64,000 bases of DNA from an uncultured Clostridia bacterium (lineage in GTDB: Bacteria > Bacillota > Clostridia > Oscillospirales > Ruminococcaceae): the NCBI GenBank assembly GCA_947624745.1, contig CANQLR010000002.1:85562-149561 (forward strand), given 5' to 3'. The notes below the pieces were generated by a model. That model saw only the letters and a list, made by a program, of their open reading frames with translations, was not told where the DNA came from and made no database searches. Position numbers and translations under genes: made by a program. Numbering within the stretch: the first letter of the stretch is position 1; each line of letters opens with the position of its first letter. Of this stretch, positions 6,245-16,951 are shown one piece after another.

Positions 6245-9200
6245 TCACCAAAGCGTCATCTGCGCCGTCTCGGGCATATCCCCGAACGCCCCGCTCGCCG
6301 AAAGCTGATCAATGACCGTCTTCGATACTCCCGCCGAATCGGCAAATTCCTCCACGGAAATATAATCGTTCGCCTGCGCCGCGTCATAAAGCGCCTGCGC
6401 GGCCTTCGCGCCTACGCCCGACATCGCGATAAACGGCAGCCTCAGCTTCCCGTCCTCGATCTGATAGATATACGCGTGCGACTTGTGAATATCTATCGGC
6501 AAAAACTCGAACCCTCTGCAAAGCATCTCGTTTATAATGAGCAGCGTTTCCATGGTGCCCGTGTCCTTCGCCGAGCGCTCCTTTCCCATCTGCTGAAGCT
6601 CCGCGATCTTATACTTCGCCGCCTCCTTGCCGCGTATCGCCGTCACCGCGTCGAAGTCCTCGCCACGCACCGTAAATATCGCCGCGTAAAATTCGAGCGG
6701 TCTGTATACCTTGAACCACGCGAGCCTTATCGCCGCCGTAACATACGCCGCCGCGTGCGCCTTCGGGAACATATACTCTATCTTCATGCAGCTGTCGATA
6801 TACCACTCCGGCACGTTGTGCTCCCTCATGGTCTGCTTCATCTCATCTGTCAGGAGCTTCGGCGCGTTTCCCTTTCTGACGATCTCCATTATCTTGAAGC
6901 TTAAGCTCTCCTCCACCCCGTGATAAATAAGGTAGGTCATTATCGAGTCTCTCGTACCTATGACCTGATCAATGGTGCAGGTCCCGTTGTTGATGAGGTC
7001 TCTCGCGTTTCCCTGCCAAACGCCTGTTCCGTGCGAAAGCCCCGAAATCTGTAAAAGATCCGCAAACGTCTTGGGCTTGGTCTCGCGGAGCATGTCGCGG
7101 GTGTTCGGCGTTCCCATCTCGGGTATCGCGAGCGTTCCGTTCGACCACCCAAGCTCCTCCTCGGTTACTCCCAAGGCCTCGGGTGATGTGAACAGCGAAT
7201 ACACCTTCTCGTCCGACATCGGCGTCTCGGTTATCTTAAGCCCGGTCAGGTCCTCAAGATACTTGTATATCGTCGGAACATCGTGCCCCAGCTCGTCAAG
7301 CTTTAAAATGGTGTCGTGCAGCGAGTTGAAGTCGAAGTGTGTCGTAACGATGTCCGAATCTGTCTTTTCCGCAGGGTGCTGAATGGGCGTAAAGTCGTAA
7401 ACGTCGTGATCCGCCGGTATAACGACCATTCCCCCGGGGTGCTGACCGGTCGTTCTCTTAATTCCGGTGCAGCCCTTGGAGAGCCTCGCTATCTCCGCCT
7501 GATTCGCGGTCTTTCCCCGCTCCTCAAGGTATTTCATGACATATCCGTAAGCCGTCTTGTCCGCGACGGTAGAGATCGTTCCCGCCTTGAAAACGTTCTC
7601 CGCGCCGAAAAGCACCTCGGTGAACTTATGCGCGCTCGACTGATAATCGCCCGAGAAGTTAAGATCAATATCCGGCGATTTGTCGCCGTGGAAACCCAAG
7701 AATGTCTCGAACGGGATATCGTGCCCGTCCCGTTTAAGAGGCTCGCCGCAGTTAGGGCAGTTTTTCGGCGGAAGGTCGAACCCCGAGCCGTACTCTCCCT
7801 TGGTGAAGAATTCGGTGTAGTGGCACTTTTTGCAGACATAGTGCGGTATCAGCGGGTTTACCTCCGAAATGCCGCACATCGACGCCACGAAGCTCGATCC
7901 GACCGATCCACGCGAGCCAACCTGATACCCGTGCTCCACCGAGTCGGCAACAAGTCTTTTCGCGATAACATAAAGTACCGCGAACCCGTGCTCGATAATG
8001 GAGGTAAGCTCCTTGTCGAGCCGCTTATAGACGATCTCCGGGAGCGGATCGCCGTATATGCTCTTTGCCGTTTTCCAGCAAATGTCAGAAAGCTCCTCCT
8101 CCGCCCCGTCGATATGGGGCGTGAACGTACCCTTCGGGAAGGCCCGAAGCTCGGGGTCGGTCATGTCGGCTATCAGCCGCGAGTTAGTGACCACGACCTC
8201 GTAAGCCTTTTCTTCCCCGAGGTATGAAAACTCCTCCAGCATTTCGTTGGTGGTCTTAAGATACAACGGCGCCTGTGTATCGCTGTCTGTATACATTACC
8301 GACGTGAGGATAGAGCGGAATATCCCGTCCTCCCTGTCCATAAAGTGCACGTCGCCCGTAGCCACGACGGGTATCCCAAGCTCGTCGCCGAGGCTTACGA
8401 TGGTTTTGTTGAACTCCTTGAGCTCCTCGACCGAGGAAACGCTGCCGTTTCTAACCATAAACGCGTTGTTTCCGAGCGGCTGTATCTCAAGGTAGTCGTA
8501 AAATCTCGCGATCTCCAAAAGCTCCTCCCGGGGCCTGCCCTGAAACACTGCTCTGAAAAGCTCCCCCGCCTCGCATGCCGAGCCGACGATAAGCCCCTCT
8601 CTGTGCTTTATGAGCTCCGACTTCGGTATCCTCGGGACCTTATGGAAATAGTTGAGATTAGAATAAGATACAAGCTTGTATAAATTTTTCAGCCCCACCT
8701 TGTCCTTGGCGATAATTATCTGGTGGAAGGACGGCAGGTGGTTGATGTCCTGATGGCTCAAAAGCGCGTTGAGATTTCCGACGTTCGCCTCGGGACTTCT
8801 CTCCAAAAGCCTTCGCGAAAGAACGATAAATATGTTCGCGTTCATCTCGGCGTCGTCGCAGGCTCTGTGGTGGTTGAACCCGCCGAGATTCAAGGCTTTT
8901 GCGACCGAATCGAGGGTGTGCTTGGAAATATCCGGCAGCATCGAGCGCGCAAACGGCACGGTATCAATATATGTAAAGTCAAACTCCTTGCCGCACCTTT
9001 TTGCGGCGGCGCGGATAAACGAGGTGTCAAACCCTGCGTTGTGGGCGACAAGCACGGGGTCGTCCCCGCAGAACTCAATAAATTTTTCCAACGCTTCCTC
9101 CTCCTTGGGAGCGCCTTTTACCATGTCGTCGCGAATCCCGGTGAGCTCGATTATCCTCCCGGGTATCGGCTTTTCCGGGTCGACGAAGATGTTCATTCTA

Positions 9201-10579
9201 TCGACCACAGTCAAGTCTTTGACCTTTACGGCGCCGATCTCGATCATCTTCTCGTTCGACGCCGAAAGCCCAGTGGTCTCAAGGTCGAAAACGATGAAGT
9301 CCCCTGTCAGATCCCTGCTGTCCGGCCCCGTAGTCACTGCCGATTCGTCGTTCACCTGATACGCCTCGATGCCGTAGATTATCTTGAAATCCCCGCCCGA
9401 TTTTCTTATTGAGTCGCACTCATACATCGCGTCCGGGAACGACTGCACCACGCCGTGATCGGTAATAGCCACCGCCGGCCAGCCCCAATCATAGGCCCTT
9501 CTGACGATGTCCTTCGCCGGTGTTATCCCGTCCATGACCGACATATTTGTGTGCAGGTGCAGCTCGACCCGCTTCACCTCGGCGTTGTCGGTGGTCTTTA
9601 ACCGCTTTACTATGCTTATATCCCGCGGCTTAAGGTTAATGTCCTTATCGAAGCTGTCGTAAACCACCTCGCCGGAGCAAAGTATGGTCGTCCCCTCGGT
9701 AAGGCTGTTTTTGATGGCCTCTCCCTTTTTGAGAAGCTCGATGATCTTGACCGTCATTGAGCCCTTGCGGTCGGTTATCATAAGGGTGATGATGATCCTC
9801 TTGCCGTCCCTTGTGGTTCTGCTGTCGACCGAGAAAATGTCGCCGCAAAGGGTCACCTTGCCGCTCTGCTCGGTAAGCCCCTCCATCGAATCCACCGGCC
9901 CCTGCGGGTGAATCTCCCTGCCCATGACGAGTTTTGCAGTCGGTTCTATCGCCAGCCCCTCGATATAAACGCTGTATTCGTCCTGCTCTGGAGGCATGCT
10001 CTCACCTCCGCGGTAGCCCTGATCGTACTCTCTCGGCGGGGGCGGCGGCGGAGGCGGCGGGGTTATGTTGTTTAAAATATCCTCCTGCGCCTTTACCCTC
10101 TCGGCGGGGTCTAAAGTGAGGTTCCCCGAAAGCTCGATGGAAACGTTCAGCCCGAAATGGCTATAAATCAGCTTCGATAAAATCGTCTCGAAGCCGGAGC
10201 TCTTCAAAAGCGACTCTCCGCCGTTTTTAAGGCTTATTTTAAGGGTATTTCCGTCAAATTCGCAGTCCGCATTATCCAAAAACCCGTTCACGGGAATGCG
10301 GGTCTTGAGCTCCTCAAAAATGTCCGGCAGCGCGCCCGTCCCGAAAAGCGCAGAGGGATACTTCGGCACGGCATAGAGCTCCTTAAGCCCGAGCGGCCTT
10401 TTCATCACGTTTGCAAACGCCCGAAGGTCAAAAAACGGCACCAGGCTGTCGAAGTCTATTTCAAGCGCGAGAGCCGTTCTGTCGCGCGAAAAGCCGAGCC
10501 GCCGTATTTTTCCGTCGTGCAGCGTCTCGGGTATCGAATCTATGTAAGCGGCAAAAAATTCCGCAATAGTCTTGTCCAT
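6245..10579 (-). CDS. polC: DNA polymerase III alpha subunit, PolC type
   Basis: Replicative polymerase of low-G+C Gram-positives with built-in 3'-5' proofreading; 1444 residues, the usual size. In order: an N-terminal region (about 1-200), an OB-fold segment (about 220-320), a PHP domain beginning [11 protein letters not shown] (about 341) that is interrupted by the DEDDh exonuclease (FDLETTGLS, about 433), then the polymerase core with a Cys-rich zinc segment (CKKCHY...CPNCGEPL), [10 protein letters not shown] and the catalytic [11 protein letters not shown] run of nine prolines (about residues 174-182) sits in the linker after the N-terminal region. It is the last large gene of the pyrH-to-polC run and follows ispG by 18 bases. 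Confidence 0.98.
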   Translation of the reverse strand: MDKTIAEFFAAYIDSIPETLHDGKIRRLGFSRDRTALALEIDFDSLVPFFDLRAFANVMKRPLGLKELYAVPKYPSALFGTGALPDIFEELKTRIPVNGFLDNADCEFDGNTLKISLKNGGESLLKSSGFETILSKLIYSHFGLNVSIELSGNLTLDPAERVKAQEDILNNITPPPPPPPPPREYDQGYRGGESMPPEQDEYSVYIEGLAIEPTAKLVMGREIHPQGPVDSMEGLTEQSGKVTLCGDIFSVDSRTTRDGKRIIITLMITDRKGSMTVKIIELLKKGEAIKNSLTEGTTILCSGEVVYDSFDKDINLKPRDISIVKRLKTTDNAEVKRVELHLHTNMSVMDGITPAKDIVRRAYDWGWPAVAITDHGVVQSFPDAMYECDSIRKSGGDFKIIYGIEAYQVNDESAVTTGPDSRDLTGDFIVFDLETTGLSASNEKMIEIGAVKVKDLTVVDRMNIFVDPEKPIPGRIIELTGIRDDMVKGAPKEEEALEKFIEFCGDDPVLVAHNAGFDTSFIRAAAKRCGKEFDFTYIDTVPFARSMLPDISKHTLDSVAKALNLGGFNHHRACDDAEMNANIFIVLSRRLLERSPEANVGNLNALLSHQDINHLPSFHQIIIAKDKVGLKNLYKLVSYSNLNYFHKVPRIPKSELIKHREGLIVGSACEAGELFRAVFQGRPREELLEIARFYDYLEIQPLGNNAFMVRNGSVSSVEELKEFNKTIVSLGDELGIPVVATGDVHFMDREDGIFRSILTSVMYTDSDTQAPLYLKTTNEMLEEFSYLGEEKAYEVVVTNSRLIADMTDPELRAFPKGTFTPHIDGAEEELSDICWKTAKSIYGDPLPEIVYKRLDKELTSIIEHGFAVLYVIAKRLVADSVEHGYQVGSRGSVGSSFVASMCGISEVNPLIPHYVCKKCHYTEFFTKGEYGSGFDLPPKNCPNCGEPLKRDGHDIPFETFLGFHGDKSPDIDLNFSGDYQSSAHKFTEVLFGAENVFKAGTISTVADKTAYGYVMKYLEERGKTANQAEIARLSKGCTGIKRTTGQHPGGMVVIPADHDVYDFTPIQHPAEKTDSDIVTTHFDFNSLHDTILKLDELGHDVPTIYKYLEDLTGLKITETPMSDEKVYSLFTSPEALGVTEEELGWSNGTLAIPEMGTPNTRDMLRETKPKTFADLLQISGLSHGTGVWQGNARDLINNGTCTIDQVIGTRDSIMTYLIYHGVEESLSFKIMEIVRKGNAPKLLTDEMKQTMREHNVPEWYIDSCMKIEYMFPKAHAAAYVTAAIRLAWFKVYRPLEFYAAIFTVRGEDFDAVTAIRGKEAAKYKIAELQQMGKERSAKDTGTMETLLIINEMLCRGFEFLPIDIHKSHAYIYQIEDGKLRLPFIAMSGVGAKAAQALYDAAQANDYISVEEFADSAGVSKTVIDQLSASGAFGDMPETAQMTLW

Positions 10580-10597
10580 TTTGCTTCCTCTTTTCGG

Positions 10598-11641
10598 TCA
10601 GAGCTTTGCGATCTCCGCCAAAAGCGCGGTCAAAGCGTCCTCCTCGCTGAATTTTCCGATAATTTCGTCCTTTTTGAATATCACCGCGCACCTGTCTCCC
10701 CCGGCAAGCCCGATATCCGCCTCTTTGGCCTCACCCGGGCCGTTCACCACGCAGCCCATCACCGCTACGGTAATATTTTTCTTTATGTCCTTCGTCGCCT
10801 CCTCGACCCGCTTTGCAAGGCCGATGAGATCTATCCTTGTCCTGCCGCAGGTCGGGCAGGAGATTATCTTCACCCCTCCCGTCAGTCCGAGCGCCTTAAG
10901 TATCTCATACCCCGCCTCGACCTCCTTAACCGGGTCGTCAGTCAGCGAGACCCTGATCGTCTCCCCTATCCCGTCGGCCAAAAGCGAGCCGATACCGATG
11001 GCGGACTTGACGAGCCCTGTCTTATACGTCCCGGCCTCGGTAACCCCGAGGTGCAGCGGGTGCGAGGTCATCTCTCTTATAAGCCGGTAGGCCTCTATCG
11101 TCCTTCTCACGTCGGAGGATTTTAGCGAAATGACTATGTCCCCGAAGTCGAACCGTTCGAGCGCCGCAATTTCCCTCATTGCGCTCTCGCAAAGCGCCTC
11201 CGCGGTCGGCGAGCCGTGCTTTTTTAAGATGTCCTTTTCGAGAGATCCCGAGTTCACGCCTATTCTTATCGGGATATTTCTTCGCCGGCACTCGTCGGCA
11301 ACCGCCTTTACCTTCTCCTCCGAGCCGATGTTTCCGGGGTTTATCCTTATCTTGTCGATCCCTCTCTCGCATGCTCCGATGGCGAGCCGATAGTCAAAAT
11401 GAATGTCGGCTACCAAGGGAACGGAGACCCTCTTTTTTATCGCGGGAATAAGCCCGAGCGCGCTCTCGTCGGGTATCGCGAGCCTTATGATGTCGCAGCC
11501 GGCCTTTTCAAGCGATACAGCCTGCGAAACGCTGCCCTCAACGTCGGTCGAGGGGACGTTAAGCATCGACTGGACGTAGATTTTTTTGCCGTCAAGCGTA
11601 AGGTCTTTTAACTTTACAGGCGTTACGGTACGCAAATTCAT
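10598..11641 (-). CDS. ispG: 4-hydroxy-3-methylbut-2-enyl diphosphate synthase
   Basis: Penultimate iron-sulfur enzyme of the MEP isoprenoid pathway, reducing methylerythritol cyclodiphosphate to HMBPP. The 347 residues form a TIM barrel plus a C-terminal domain with the 4Fe-4S cysteines in SCPTCGRTRIDL and GCVVNGPGEA. The ATG at 11641 shares its A with the TGA of rseP (TGATG), indicating translational coupling; a GTG one codon earlier is possible. It occupies the place that proS holds in the Bacillus operon, an arrangement common in clostridia, and groups with dxr and uppS of the same pathway. Confidence 0.97.
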   Translation of the reverse strand: MNLRTVTPVKLKDLTLDGKKIYVQSMLNVPSTDVEGSVSQAVSLEKAGCDIIRLAIPDESALGLIPAIKKRVSVPLVADIHFDYRLAIGACERGIDKIRINPGNIGSEEKVKAVADECRRRNIPIRIGVNSGSLEKDILKKHGSPTAEALCESAMREIAALERFDFGDIVISLKSSDVRRTIEAYRLIREMTSHPLHLGVTEAGTYKTGLVKSAIGIGSLLADGIGETIRVSLTDDPVKEVEAGYEILKALGLTGGVKIISCPTCGRTRIDLIGLAKRVEEATKDIKKNITVAVMGCVVNGPGEAKEADIGLAGGDRCAVIFKKDEIIGKFSEEDALTALLAEIAKL

Positions 11642-12702
11642 CACCCCTTAAACAGCTTCATGATGTCAAACACCGTGACCACGAGCATCAGCCCCATGAG
11701 GAGCACGAACCCGACAAAATGCACCATTCCCTCGTGCTCCGGCGCAATAGGCTTTCGGCGTATAGCCTCGATGATGAGGAAAAACGCCCTCGCGCCGTCG
11801 AGCGCGGGTATCGGCAAAAGGTTGAATATACCGACGTTTACGGTGATGAACACCACAAAATTCATCAGGTCCATTAACATTTCGCCGAACGCGACCCCCT
11901 GCGAGGTCTCCCCCACAACGTCGCCTATCGCGTTGACGATCCCGACCGGCCCGGAGAGGTCGTTTATAGAGTATCTCCCCCGTATCAGGTCAAACAGCGT
12001 CAGCCAGATCATTCTTGCGACCGACACGAGCTTTCGCGAGGAGTAGCTTATGACTGTCAAGGGATTTACCTTTTCGCCCTTTACCATGAAGTCGATGACC
12101 AGCCCCTGCGTGCCGTCCTCGTAGGTCTCGCCGTCGAACCTGACCGCCGGGAGAGTCACCTTCTCGCCGCCGCGTATCACGACAAACTCGAACGTCCTGT
12201 CCTCGTCGAGCTGGAACTGATAGGAAATATCGGTGTCGCAGAAGACCCGCAGGCCGTTCACCCTGATTATCCTGTCGCCGACTTCGAGCCCCGAAAGGTG
12301 GGACGGCGCGTCGTCGCTGTAAAACTTCGCGACCTCGGTGGAGGTTATCCCCTTGGAAAAAGATGTCACCAAAATGAGGATCACAAAGCCTAAAACAAGG
12401 TTCATGAACGCCCCGGCGCAGACGATTATAAGCCTCTGCCAGACGGGTTTTCGGTTGAACGCGCGCGGATCGTTTGAGTTGTCGTCCTCCCCCTCCATCG
12501 AGACGTAGCCGCCTATAGGCAGCAGCCCAACGCAGTAGTCGGTGTCGCCGCGGCGCTTGCGAAGTATTTTAGGCCCCATGCCGATGGAAAACTCGTTGAC
12601 CCGAACCCCGCAGGCCTTTGCCGCCGCAAAATGCCCGCACTCGTGAATCATAATGATGATCCCGAACACCAAAATAGCGACAAGAATGTAAACTATTACC
12701 AA
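11641..12702 (-). CDS. rseP: Site-2 intramembrane zinc metalloprotease RseP/RasP
   Basis: Membrane-embedded protease that cleaves transmembrane anti-sigma factors and leftover signal peptides. The HECGH zinc motif lies in the first membrane helix (about residues 21-25), a PDZ domain follows in the middle (about 110-190), and the NLLPIPALDGAR motif supplies the third zinc ligand near the C-terminal helices. At 353 residues it has the short Gram-positive form with one PDZ domain. The start is a TTG at 12702 with GGAGAA upstream; no ATG fits. It lies between dxr and ispG, as in most Firmicutes. Confidence 0.95.
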   Translation of the reverse strand: MVIVYILVAILVFGIIIMIHECGHFAAAKACGVRVNEFSIGMGPKILRKRRGDTDYCVGLLPIGGYVSMEGEDDNSNDPRAFNRKPVWQRLIIVCAGAFMNLVLGFVILILVTSFSKGITSTEVAKFYSDDAPSHLSGLEVGDRIIRVNGLRVFCDTDISYQFQLDEDRTFEFVVIRGGEKVTLPAVRFDGETYEDGTQGLVIDFMVKGEKVNPLTVISYSSRKLVSVARMIWLTLFDLIRGRYSINDLSGPVGIVNAIGDVVGETSQGVAFGEMLMDLMNFVVFITVNVGIFNLLPIPALDGARAFFLIIEAIRRKPIAPEHEGMVHFVGFVLLMGLMLVVTVFDIMKLFKG

Positions 12703-12714
12703 GCCTATTCTCCT

Positions 12715-13866
12715 TTACAGACCTTTTTTATACCGCTCGCGGACATACTCCGCAGCCGCCTCAACGGCGCTTATTACGTCGTCTGCGGTATGTATCGGCG
12801 ATACTTCTACCGCCTCAAGAGCGCCGCTCACGAGCTCGCCGATGTCGGTAAAACCGATTTTTCCGTCCAAAAACAGCCCGACCGCGACCTCGTCCGCCCC
12901 AGAAACTATCGCGGGCGCGGTGCCGCCCAAAGACGCCGCCTTAAGCGCCGCCTTGATGCACTCAAACGCCTCAAAATCGGGCTTATAAAAGCTCAAGGTG
13001 CCGTAGTCCCAAAGGCTCAAACGCTTCGACGGGCTTTCGAGCCGCGCGGGGTAGGTCAGCGCGTACTGGATCGGTATTCGCATATCGGGAACGCCGAGCT
13101 GCGCTATGACCGCGCCGTCGCTGAACTCTACCGCCGAGTGTATCACGCTCTCGCGGTGGATAACTATCTCTATTTCGTCCGCCGAAACGCCGAAAAGCCG
13201 CATGGCCTCGATAAATTCGAGCCCCTTGTTCATCAGCGTGGCCGAATCGACGGTGATCTTCTTCCCCATTTTCCAGGTCGGGTGAGCGAGCGCCGCCTCG
13301 ACCGAAACGTTTTTCATTTCCTGTTTTTTCCTGCCGAAGAACGGCCCGCCCGAGGCTGTGAGAAGGATCTTTCTTAAGTCCTCCCGCCGCGAGCCCTGTA
13401 AGCACTGGAATATCGCGGAGTGCTCGCTGTCAACAGGGTAAAGGCTTATGCCTTTACGCTTGACCGCGTCCATGACAAGCTCCCCGCCCGAAACGAGCGC
13501 CTCCTTGTTGGCGAGCGCAAGGTCCTTTCCGGCCTCTATCGCCGCTAACGTGGGCTTTAAACCGATAGTCCCGACAACGCCGTTCAGAACGAGGTCGGTA
13601 CTGTCAAGTGAAGCGGCTTTACAGAGCCCGTCCATGCCGGTGAGTATCTCTATCCCCTCGCCGCGCAGCAGCTCATACAGCCTATCCGCCTTGTCCTCAT
13701 CGTATATGCAGACCGCCTCGGGGCGAAACTCCTTCGCCTGCTCGGCAAGCTTGTCAACGTTTGATTTTGCGGCGAGGCAGACCGCCCTCATACTGTGCAT
13801 TTTTATGACGTCGAGCGCCTGAACGCCGATGGCCCCCGTGGAGCCCAGAACCGAAATTCTCTTCAT
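12715..13866 (-). CDS. dxr: 1-deoxy-D-xylulose 5-phosphate reductoisomerase
   Basis: Second enzyme of the MEP pathway, converting DXP to methylerythritol 4-phosphate with NADPH. The N-terminal NADPH-binding motif is GSTGAIGVQALDVI. The metal and substrate region includes PVDSEHSAIFQCL, LTASGGPF and HPTWKMGKKITVDSATLMNKGLE. At 383 residues it has family length. The ATG at 13866 is chosen over an in-frame TTG six codons upstream because it begins at the conserved KRISVLGSTG and lies four bases after the cdsA stop. Part of the uppS-cdsA-dxr-rseP-ispG cluster. Confidence 0.97.
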   Translation of the reverse strand: MKRISVLGSTGAIGVQALDVIKMHSMRAVCLAAKSNVDKLAEQAKEFRPEAVCIYDEDKADRLYELLRGEGIEILTGMDGLCKAASLDSTDLVLNGVVGTIGLKPTLAAIEAGKDLALANKEALVSGGELVMDAVKRKGISLYPVDSEHSAIFQCLQGSRREDLRKILLTASGGPFFGRKKQEMKNVSVEAALAHPTWKMGKKITVDSATLMNKGLEFIEAMRLFGVSADEIEIVIHRESVIHSAVEFSDGAVIAQLGVPDMRIPIQYALTYPARLESPSKRLSLWDYGTLSFYKPDFEAFECIKAALKAASLGGTAPAIVSGADEVAVGLFLDGKIGFTDIGELVSGALEAVEVSPIHTADDVISAVEAAAEYVRERYKKGL

Positions 13867-13870
13867 AATA

Positions 13871-14722
13871 TCACCGCCCCGCAAGCCCCGAAAACACGAC
13901 CATCATGAATGGGGCGACATAGATAACGCTGTCGAAGCGGTCCAAAGCTCCGCCGTGGCCGGGCATGATGTTTCCGTAGTCCTTTATCCCGCACTCGCGC
14001 TTAATAAGCGAGGCTGTCAGGTCTCCTATCAGCCCCAAAAAGCAGCATACAACGCCTATGACAGCGTAGATTACGGGGTTAAAAACGCTCTCTCCCGCAA
14101 TTTTATTTGCAAAAAACGCAAATATGCCGAACGCCAGCGCGTTCACCAAAACGCCGCCCGCAAGCCCCTCCACCGTCTTTTTCGGGGAGATCTCGGGGCA
14201 GAGCTTGTGCTTGCCGAAAAACGTGCCGGCAAAGTAGGCCCCGCTGTCGGCGACCCACGAGCCCATATAGGTGAAAACGAGGCAGAGTACGGCCAGATCC
14301 CCCGCGATGCGCGATATGCCGCCGAGGCTGCTCATGCAAAGGGTTATCAGAACGGTGTAGCCGGTCACGGTGTAAAACTTCCCGGCAGGGATCGTTTTGT
14401 GTCTGAAAAGTAAAATAGCGGTAGCAATTACAATATATGCAAAAGCAGAAAGAATATACTGCGTCAAAAGGGTCATCAGAAGCTCGCCGCCGTCCGCCTC
14501 GGGGGCAAAATAGACGGAGATCGGGCATTTTATCGCGAAAAGCTCGCTCGCCGCCAAAAGAAGATACTCGCTTTTTTCAAGCTTTTCGGCCCGAAAAAGC
14601 TCATAGACCGCCAAAGCGCCGACCAGCGCGAAGCCGATGTTGAATATCACGGTGGAGTGAAGCGCGGTCAGTCCGACAAGAAGGACAACGGCCACGGCTC
14701 CCGAAATTATTCTTGTTTTCAT
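13871..14722 (-). CDS. cdsA: Phosphatidate cytidylyltransferase
   Basis: Makes CDP-diacylglycerol from phosphatidate and CTP, the branch point of membrane phospholipid synthesis. The 283-residue sequence has about eight membrane helices and the C-terminal CDP-DAG synthase signature, read here as KRECGIKDYGNIMPGHGG followed by LDRFDS. The ATG overlaps the uppS stop by four bases (ATGA). Together with plsY and gpsA just upstream on the same strand, this neighbourhood covers most early steps of phospholipid synthesis. Confidence 0.96.
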   Translation of the reverse strand: MKTRIISGAVAVVLLVGLTALHSTVIFNIGFALVGALAVYELFRAEKLEKSEYLLLAASELFAIKCPISVYFAPEADGGELLMTLLTQYILSAFAYIVIATAILLFRHKTIPAGKFYTVTGYTVLITLCMSSLGGISRIAGDLAVLCLVFTYMGSWVADSGAYFAGTFFGKHKLCPEISPKKTVEGLAGGVLVNALAFGIFAFFANKIAGESVFNPVIYAVIGVVCCFLGLIGDLTASLIKRECGIKDYGNIMPGHGGALDRFDSVIYVAPFMMVVFSGLAGR

Positions 14723-15444
14723 TTCGCGTCGCCGTACCTCCTCTCGCGGGAATTAAAGTCGTCGATCGCCTTCATGAGCTCATTTTTATCGAAGTCGCAC
14801 CAGAGCGTGTCGGTAAAATAGAGCTCGGAATAGCTTATCTGCCAATTGAGATAGTTGGATATCCGAAGCTCGCCGCCGGTTCTTATCAGCAGGTCGACGT
14901 CGGGGATATCCTCGGTCTGCAAAAGCGGCGTGAACATTTCCTCGGTAATATCTTCGGGGGAGATCTCCCCATTTAAGCACATCTGCGCGGCCTTTTTCGC
15001 GGCTCTTACGATGTCGTCACGGCCGCCGTAGTTTATCGCGAGGGTCACGGTGAGGCCGGTGTGGCTGAGGGAATTTCTTTCCGAATCCTCCATTTTTTTG
15101 TTGAGAACGTCCGAGAGCCTCTCCCTGCCGCCGATAAAGCGCAGGCGGATATTTTCGTCCTTATAGTTCACGAGGTCGTCAAGGTTATCCTCCAAGAGCT
15201 TCATCAAGGAGCTGACCTCCTCGTCGGAGCGTTTCCAGTTTTCGGTAGAAAAGCAGTAGAAGGTCGCGTATTCCACACCGATGTCGCTTAAATCTCTTAT
15301 GAGCCGGCGGAGGGTCCTTGCGCCCTCGCGGTGTCCGGCTGTCCTCGGAAGGCCGCGTTTTTTAGCCCAGCGGCCGTTTCCGTCCATGATAAAGGCGATG
15401 TGGCGGGGCACGGCGGCAAGGCCGTTTCTTTTATCTGACGGCAT
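14719..15444 (-). CDS. uppS: Isoprenyl (undecaprenyl) diphosphate synthase
   Basis: Cis-prenyltransferase that builds the C55 lipid carrier for peptidoglycan from isopentenyl diphosphate. The signature HIAFIMDGNGRWAKKRGL and the following TAGHREG bind the diphosphate. The second signature is LLIRTGGELRISNYL with ISYSELYF. The length, 241 residues, is typical. It follows frr after a hairpin and overlaps cdsA by four bases. Confidence 0.97.
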   Translation of the reverse strand: MPSDKRNGLAAVPRHIAFIMDGNGRWAKKRGLPRTAGHREGARTLRRLIRDLSDIGVEYATFYCFSTENWKRSDEEVSSLMKLLEDNLDDLVNYKDENIRLRFIGGRERLSDVLNKKMEDSERNSLSHTGLTVTLAINYGGRDDIVRAAKKAAQMCLNGEISPEDITEEMFTPLLQTEDIPDVDLLIRTGGELRISNYLNWQISYSELYFTDTLWCDFDKNELMKAIDDFNSRERRYGDAK

Positions 15445-15475
15445 TTTTTCACCTCAAAGCATAAAATAGGTTTTC

Positions 15476-15499
15476 AGCCCCGCTTTTTCGGCGGGGCCT
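15476..15499 (-). other. Stable hairpin between frr and uppS
   Basis: In RNA sense AGGCCCCGC and GCGGGGCU form an 8-bp stem closed by a CGAAAAA loop, starting a few bases after the frr stop. No U-run follows (GAAAACC instead), so it is not a typical terminator. It may protect or tune the frr/uppS junction in the polycistronic RNA. Confidence 0.45.
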
Positions 15500-15506
15500 A
15501 CAAAAA

Positions 15507-16061
15507 TCAAACCGTCATTATTTCCTTTTCCTTGACCCCGACGGCGGAGTCGATATTCTCGATATACTTGTCGGTAAGCTTCTGGATATCCTTGTCGAAC
15601 TGCTTTACGTCGTCCTCGGTCAGGTCGCCGTTTTTCTTCATCGCCTTGACCTTGTCGTTGGCGTCGCGGCGGATAGAGCGTATCGCGACCTTGGATTCCT
15701 CGCCGAGCTTTTTGATCTCCTTTGAGAGCTCCTTGCGGCGCTCCTCGGTGAGCTGGGGGAAGGTGAGGCGTATCACCGAGCCGTCGTTTGCGGGGTTGAT
15801 GCCGAGATCTGACGCCTGTATCGCCTTTTCGATGGACTTAAGCGAGGACTTGTCCCACGGCTGGATAACGAGCACCCTCGCGTCGGATACCGAGACGGCT
15901 GCCATCTGCTGAATGGGGGTCGGGGTGCCGTAGTAATCGACCATGATGCGGTCGAGGACGGCGGGGTTTGCGCGCCCCGCTCTGATGGCGGCAAAATCGG
16001 AGCCGAGGACCTTAAGGGTCTTTTCCATTTTTTCCTTTGCGGTGTCAAGAACTTCTTTCAT
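15507..16061 (-). CDS. frr: Ribosome recycling factor
   Basis: With EF-G it splits post-termination ribosomes. The 184-residue all-helical/beta two-domain protein shows the expected FAAIRAGRANPAVLDRI, the YYGTPTPIQQMA segment of the hinge and small domain, and the C-terminal KKNGDLTEDD. Ribosome binding site AAAGGAGAT precedes the ATG. It follows pyrH by 26 bases, the conserved pyrH-frr pair. Confidence 0.97.
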   Translation of the reverse strand: MKEVLDTAKEKMEKTLKVLGSDFAAIRAGRANPAVLDRIMVDYYGTPTPIQQMAAVSVSDARVLVIQPWDKSSLKSIEKAIQASDLGINPANDGSVIRLTFPQLTEERRKELSKEIKKLGEESKVAIRSIRRDANDKVKAMKKNGDLTEDDVKQFDKDIQKLTDKYIENIDSAVGVKEKEIMTV

Positions 16062-16087
16062 GTTGGATCTCCTTTCGGGATAAAATT

Positions 16088-16792
16088 TTACTCAACGATG
16101 GTGCCTATATTCTCGCCCATGCAGGCGCGGTAGATGTTATCGGGGTCGTCGATGGAAAATACGATTATCGGTATCTCGTTGTCCTCGCACATAGCGGCGG
16201 CGGTCGAGTCCATGACCCCGAGGTGCTGCGCCAGAACGTCCGAGAGCTTCAGCGATTCGTATTTGACCGCGTCGTCGAACTTGTGGGGGTCCTTGTCGTA
16301 AACGCCGTCGACCATCGTGGCCTTGAGCATTACGTCCGCCTCTATCTCGGCGGCGCGAAGGCTCGAAGCGGTATCGGTCGAGAAGAACGGGCTGCCCGTT
16401 CCGCAGCCGAAGATGACTACCCTGCCCTTTTCAAGATGGCGTATCGCTCTGTTTCTGATATACGGCTCGGCGATCTGCTGCATGGAGATGGCGGTCATGA
16501 CCCTGACCTCGACGTTCATCGCCTCGAGCGCGTCGGCGACGGCAAGAGCGTTCATCGCGGTCGCGAGCATGCCGATGTGGTCGGCTCTCGTGCGGTCCAT
16601 TTTTCCGGACGAGCGGCCTCTCCAGAAGTTTCCTCCGCCGACGACGATCCCTATCTCGACCCCGGCGTCGTAGCATTTTTTGATGCCCCGGCAGATGTTC
16701 TCTATTTCGTCAAAATCAAGTCCCGAGCCCTTTTTGCCGGCAAGGGATTCTCCGCTGAGCTTTAAAAGCACGCGCTTATAGGCAGGTTTCAT
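16088..16792 (-). CDS. pyrH: UMP kinase
   Basis: Phosphorylates UMP to UDP; hexameric amino-acid-kinase-fold enzyme of 234 residues. Characteristic segments are the N-terminal [12 protein letters not shown], the glycine loop [12 protein letters not shown], the [16 protein letters not shown] segment around residue 70, and the [16 protein letters not shown] loop. It heads the pyrH-frr-uppS-cdsA-dxr-rseP-ispG-polC run and has its own promoter downstream of the gpsA terminator. Confidence 0.97.
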   Translation of the reverse strand: MKPAYKRVLLKLSGESLAGKKGSGLDFDEIENICRGIKKCYDAGVEIGIVVGGGNFWRGRSSGKMDRTRADHIGMLATAMNALAVADALEAMNVEVRVMTAISMQQIAEPYIRNRAIRHLEKGRVVIFGCGTGSPFFSTDTASSLRAAEIEADVMLKATMVDGVYDKDPHKFDDAVKYESLKLSDVLAQHLGVMDSTAAAMCEDNEIPIIVFSIDDPDNIYRACMGENIGTIVE

Positions 16793-16850
16793 AAGCTTCC
16801 TCCGTAATTTTTTACATATTTTGGCGAGGTATACATCTCCCTCTTATACT

Positions 16851-16879
16851 ATTCTACACTAATCCGAGCCAAAAGTAAA
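16851..16879 (-). promoter_or_regulatory. Candidate sigma-A promoter for the pyrH-polC run
   Basis: TTTACT (16874-16879) and TAGAAT (16851-16856) on the minus strand with a 17-base spacer, located between the gpsA terminator and the pyrH ribosome binding site. Confidence 0.6.
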
Positions 16880-16913
16880 GACAAATTTTAAATTTTTGGA
16901 CAAAATTTTTATA

Positions 16914-16938
16914 GAAAAAAAGAGGGAGCGGCGCTCCC
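16914..16938 (-). terminator. Intrinsic terminator after gpsA
   Basis: In RNA sense GGGAGC and GCUCCC pair around a GCC loop and are followed by UCUUUUUUUC. It isolates the der-plsY-gpsA unit from pyrH. Confidence 0.85.
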
Positions 16939-16951
16939 CCGAAAATACAGC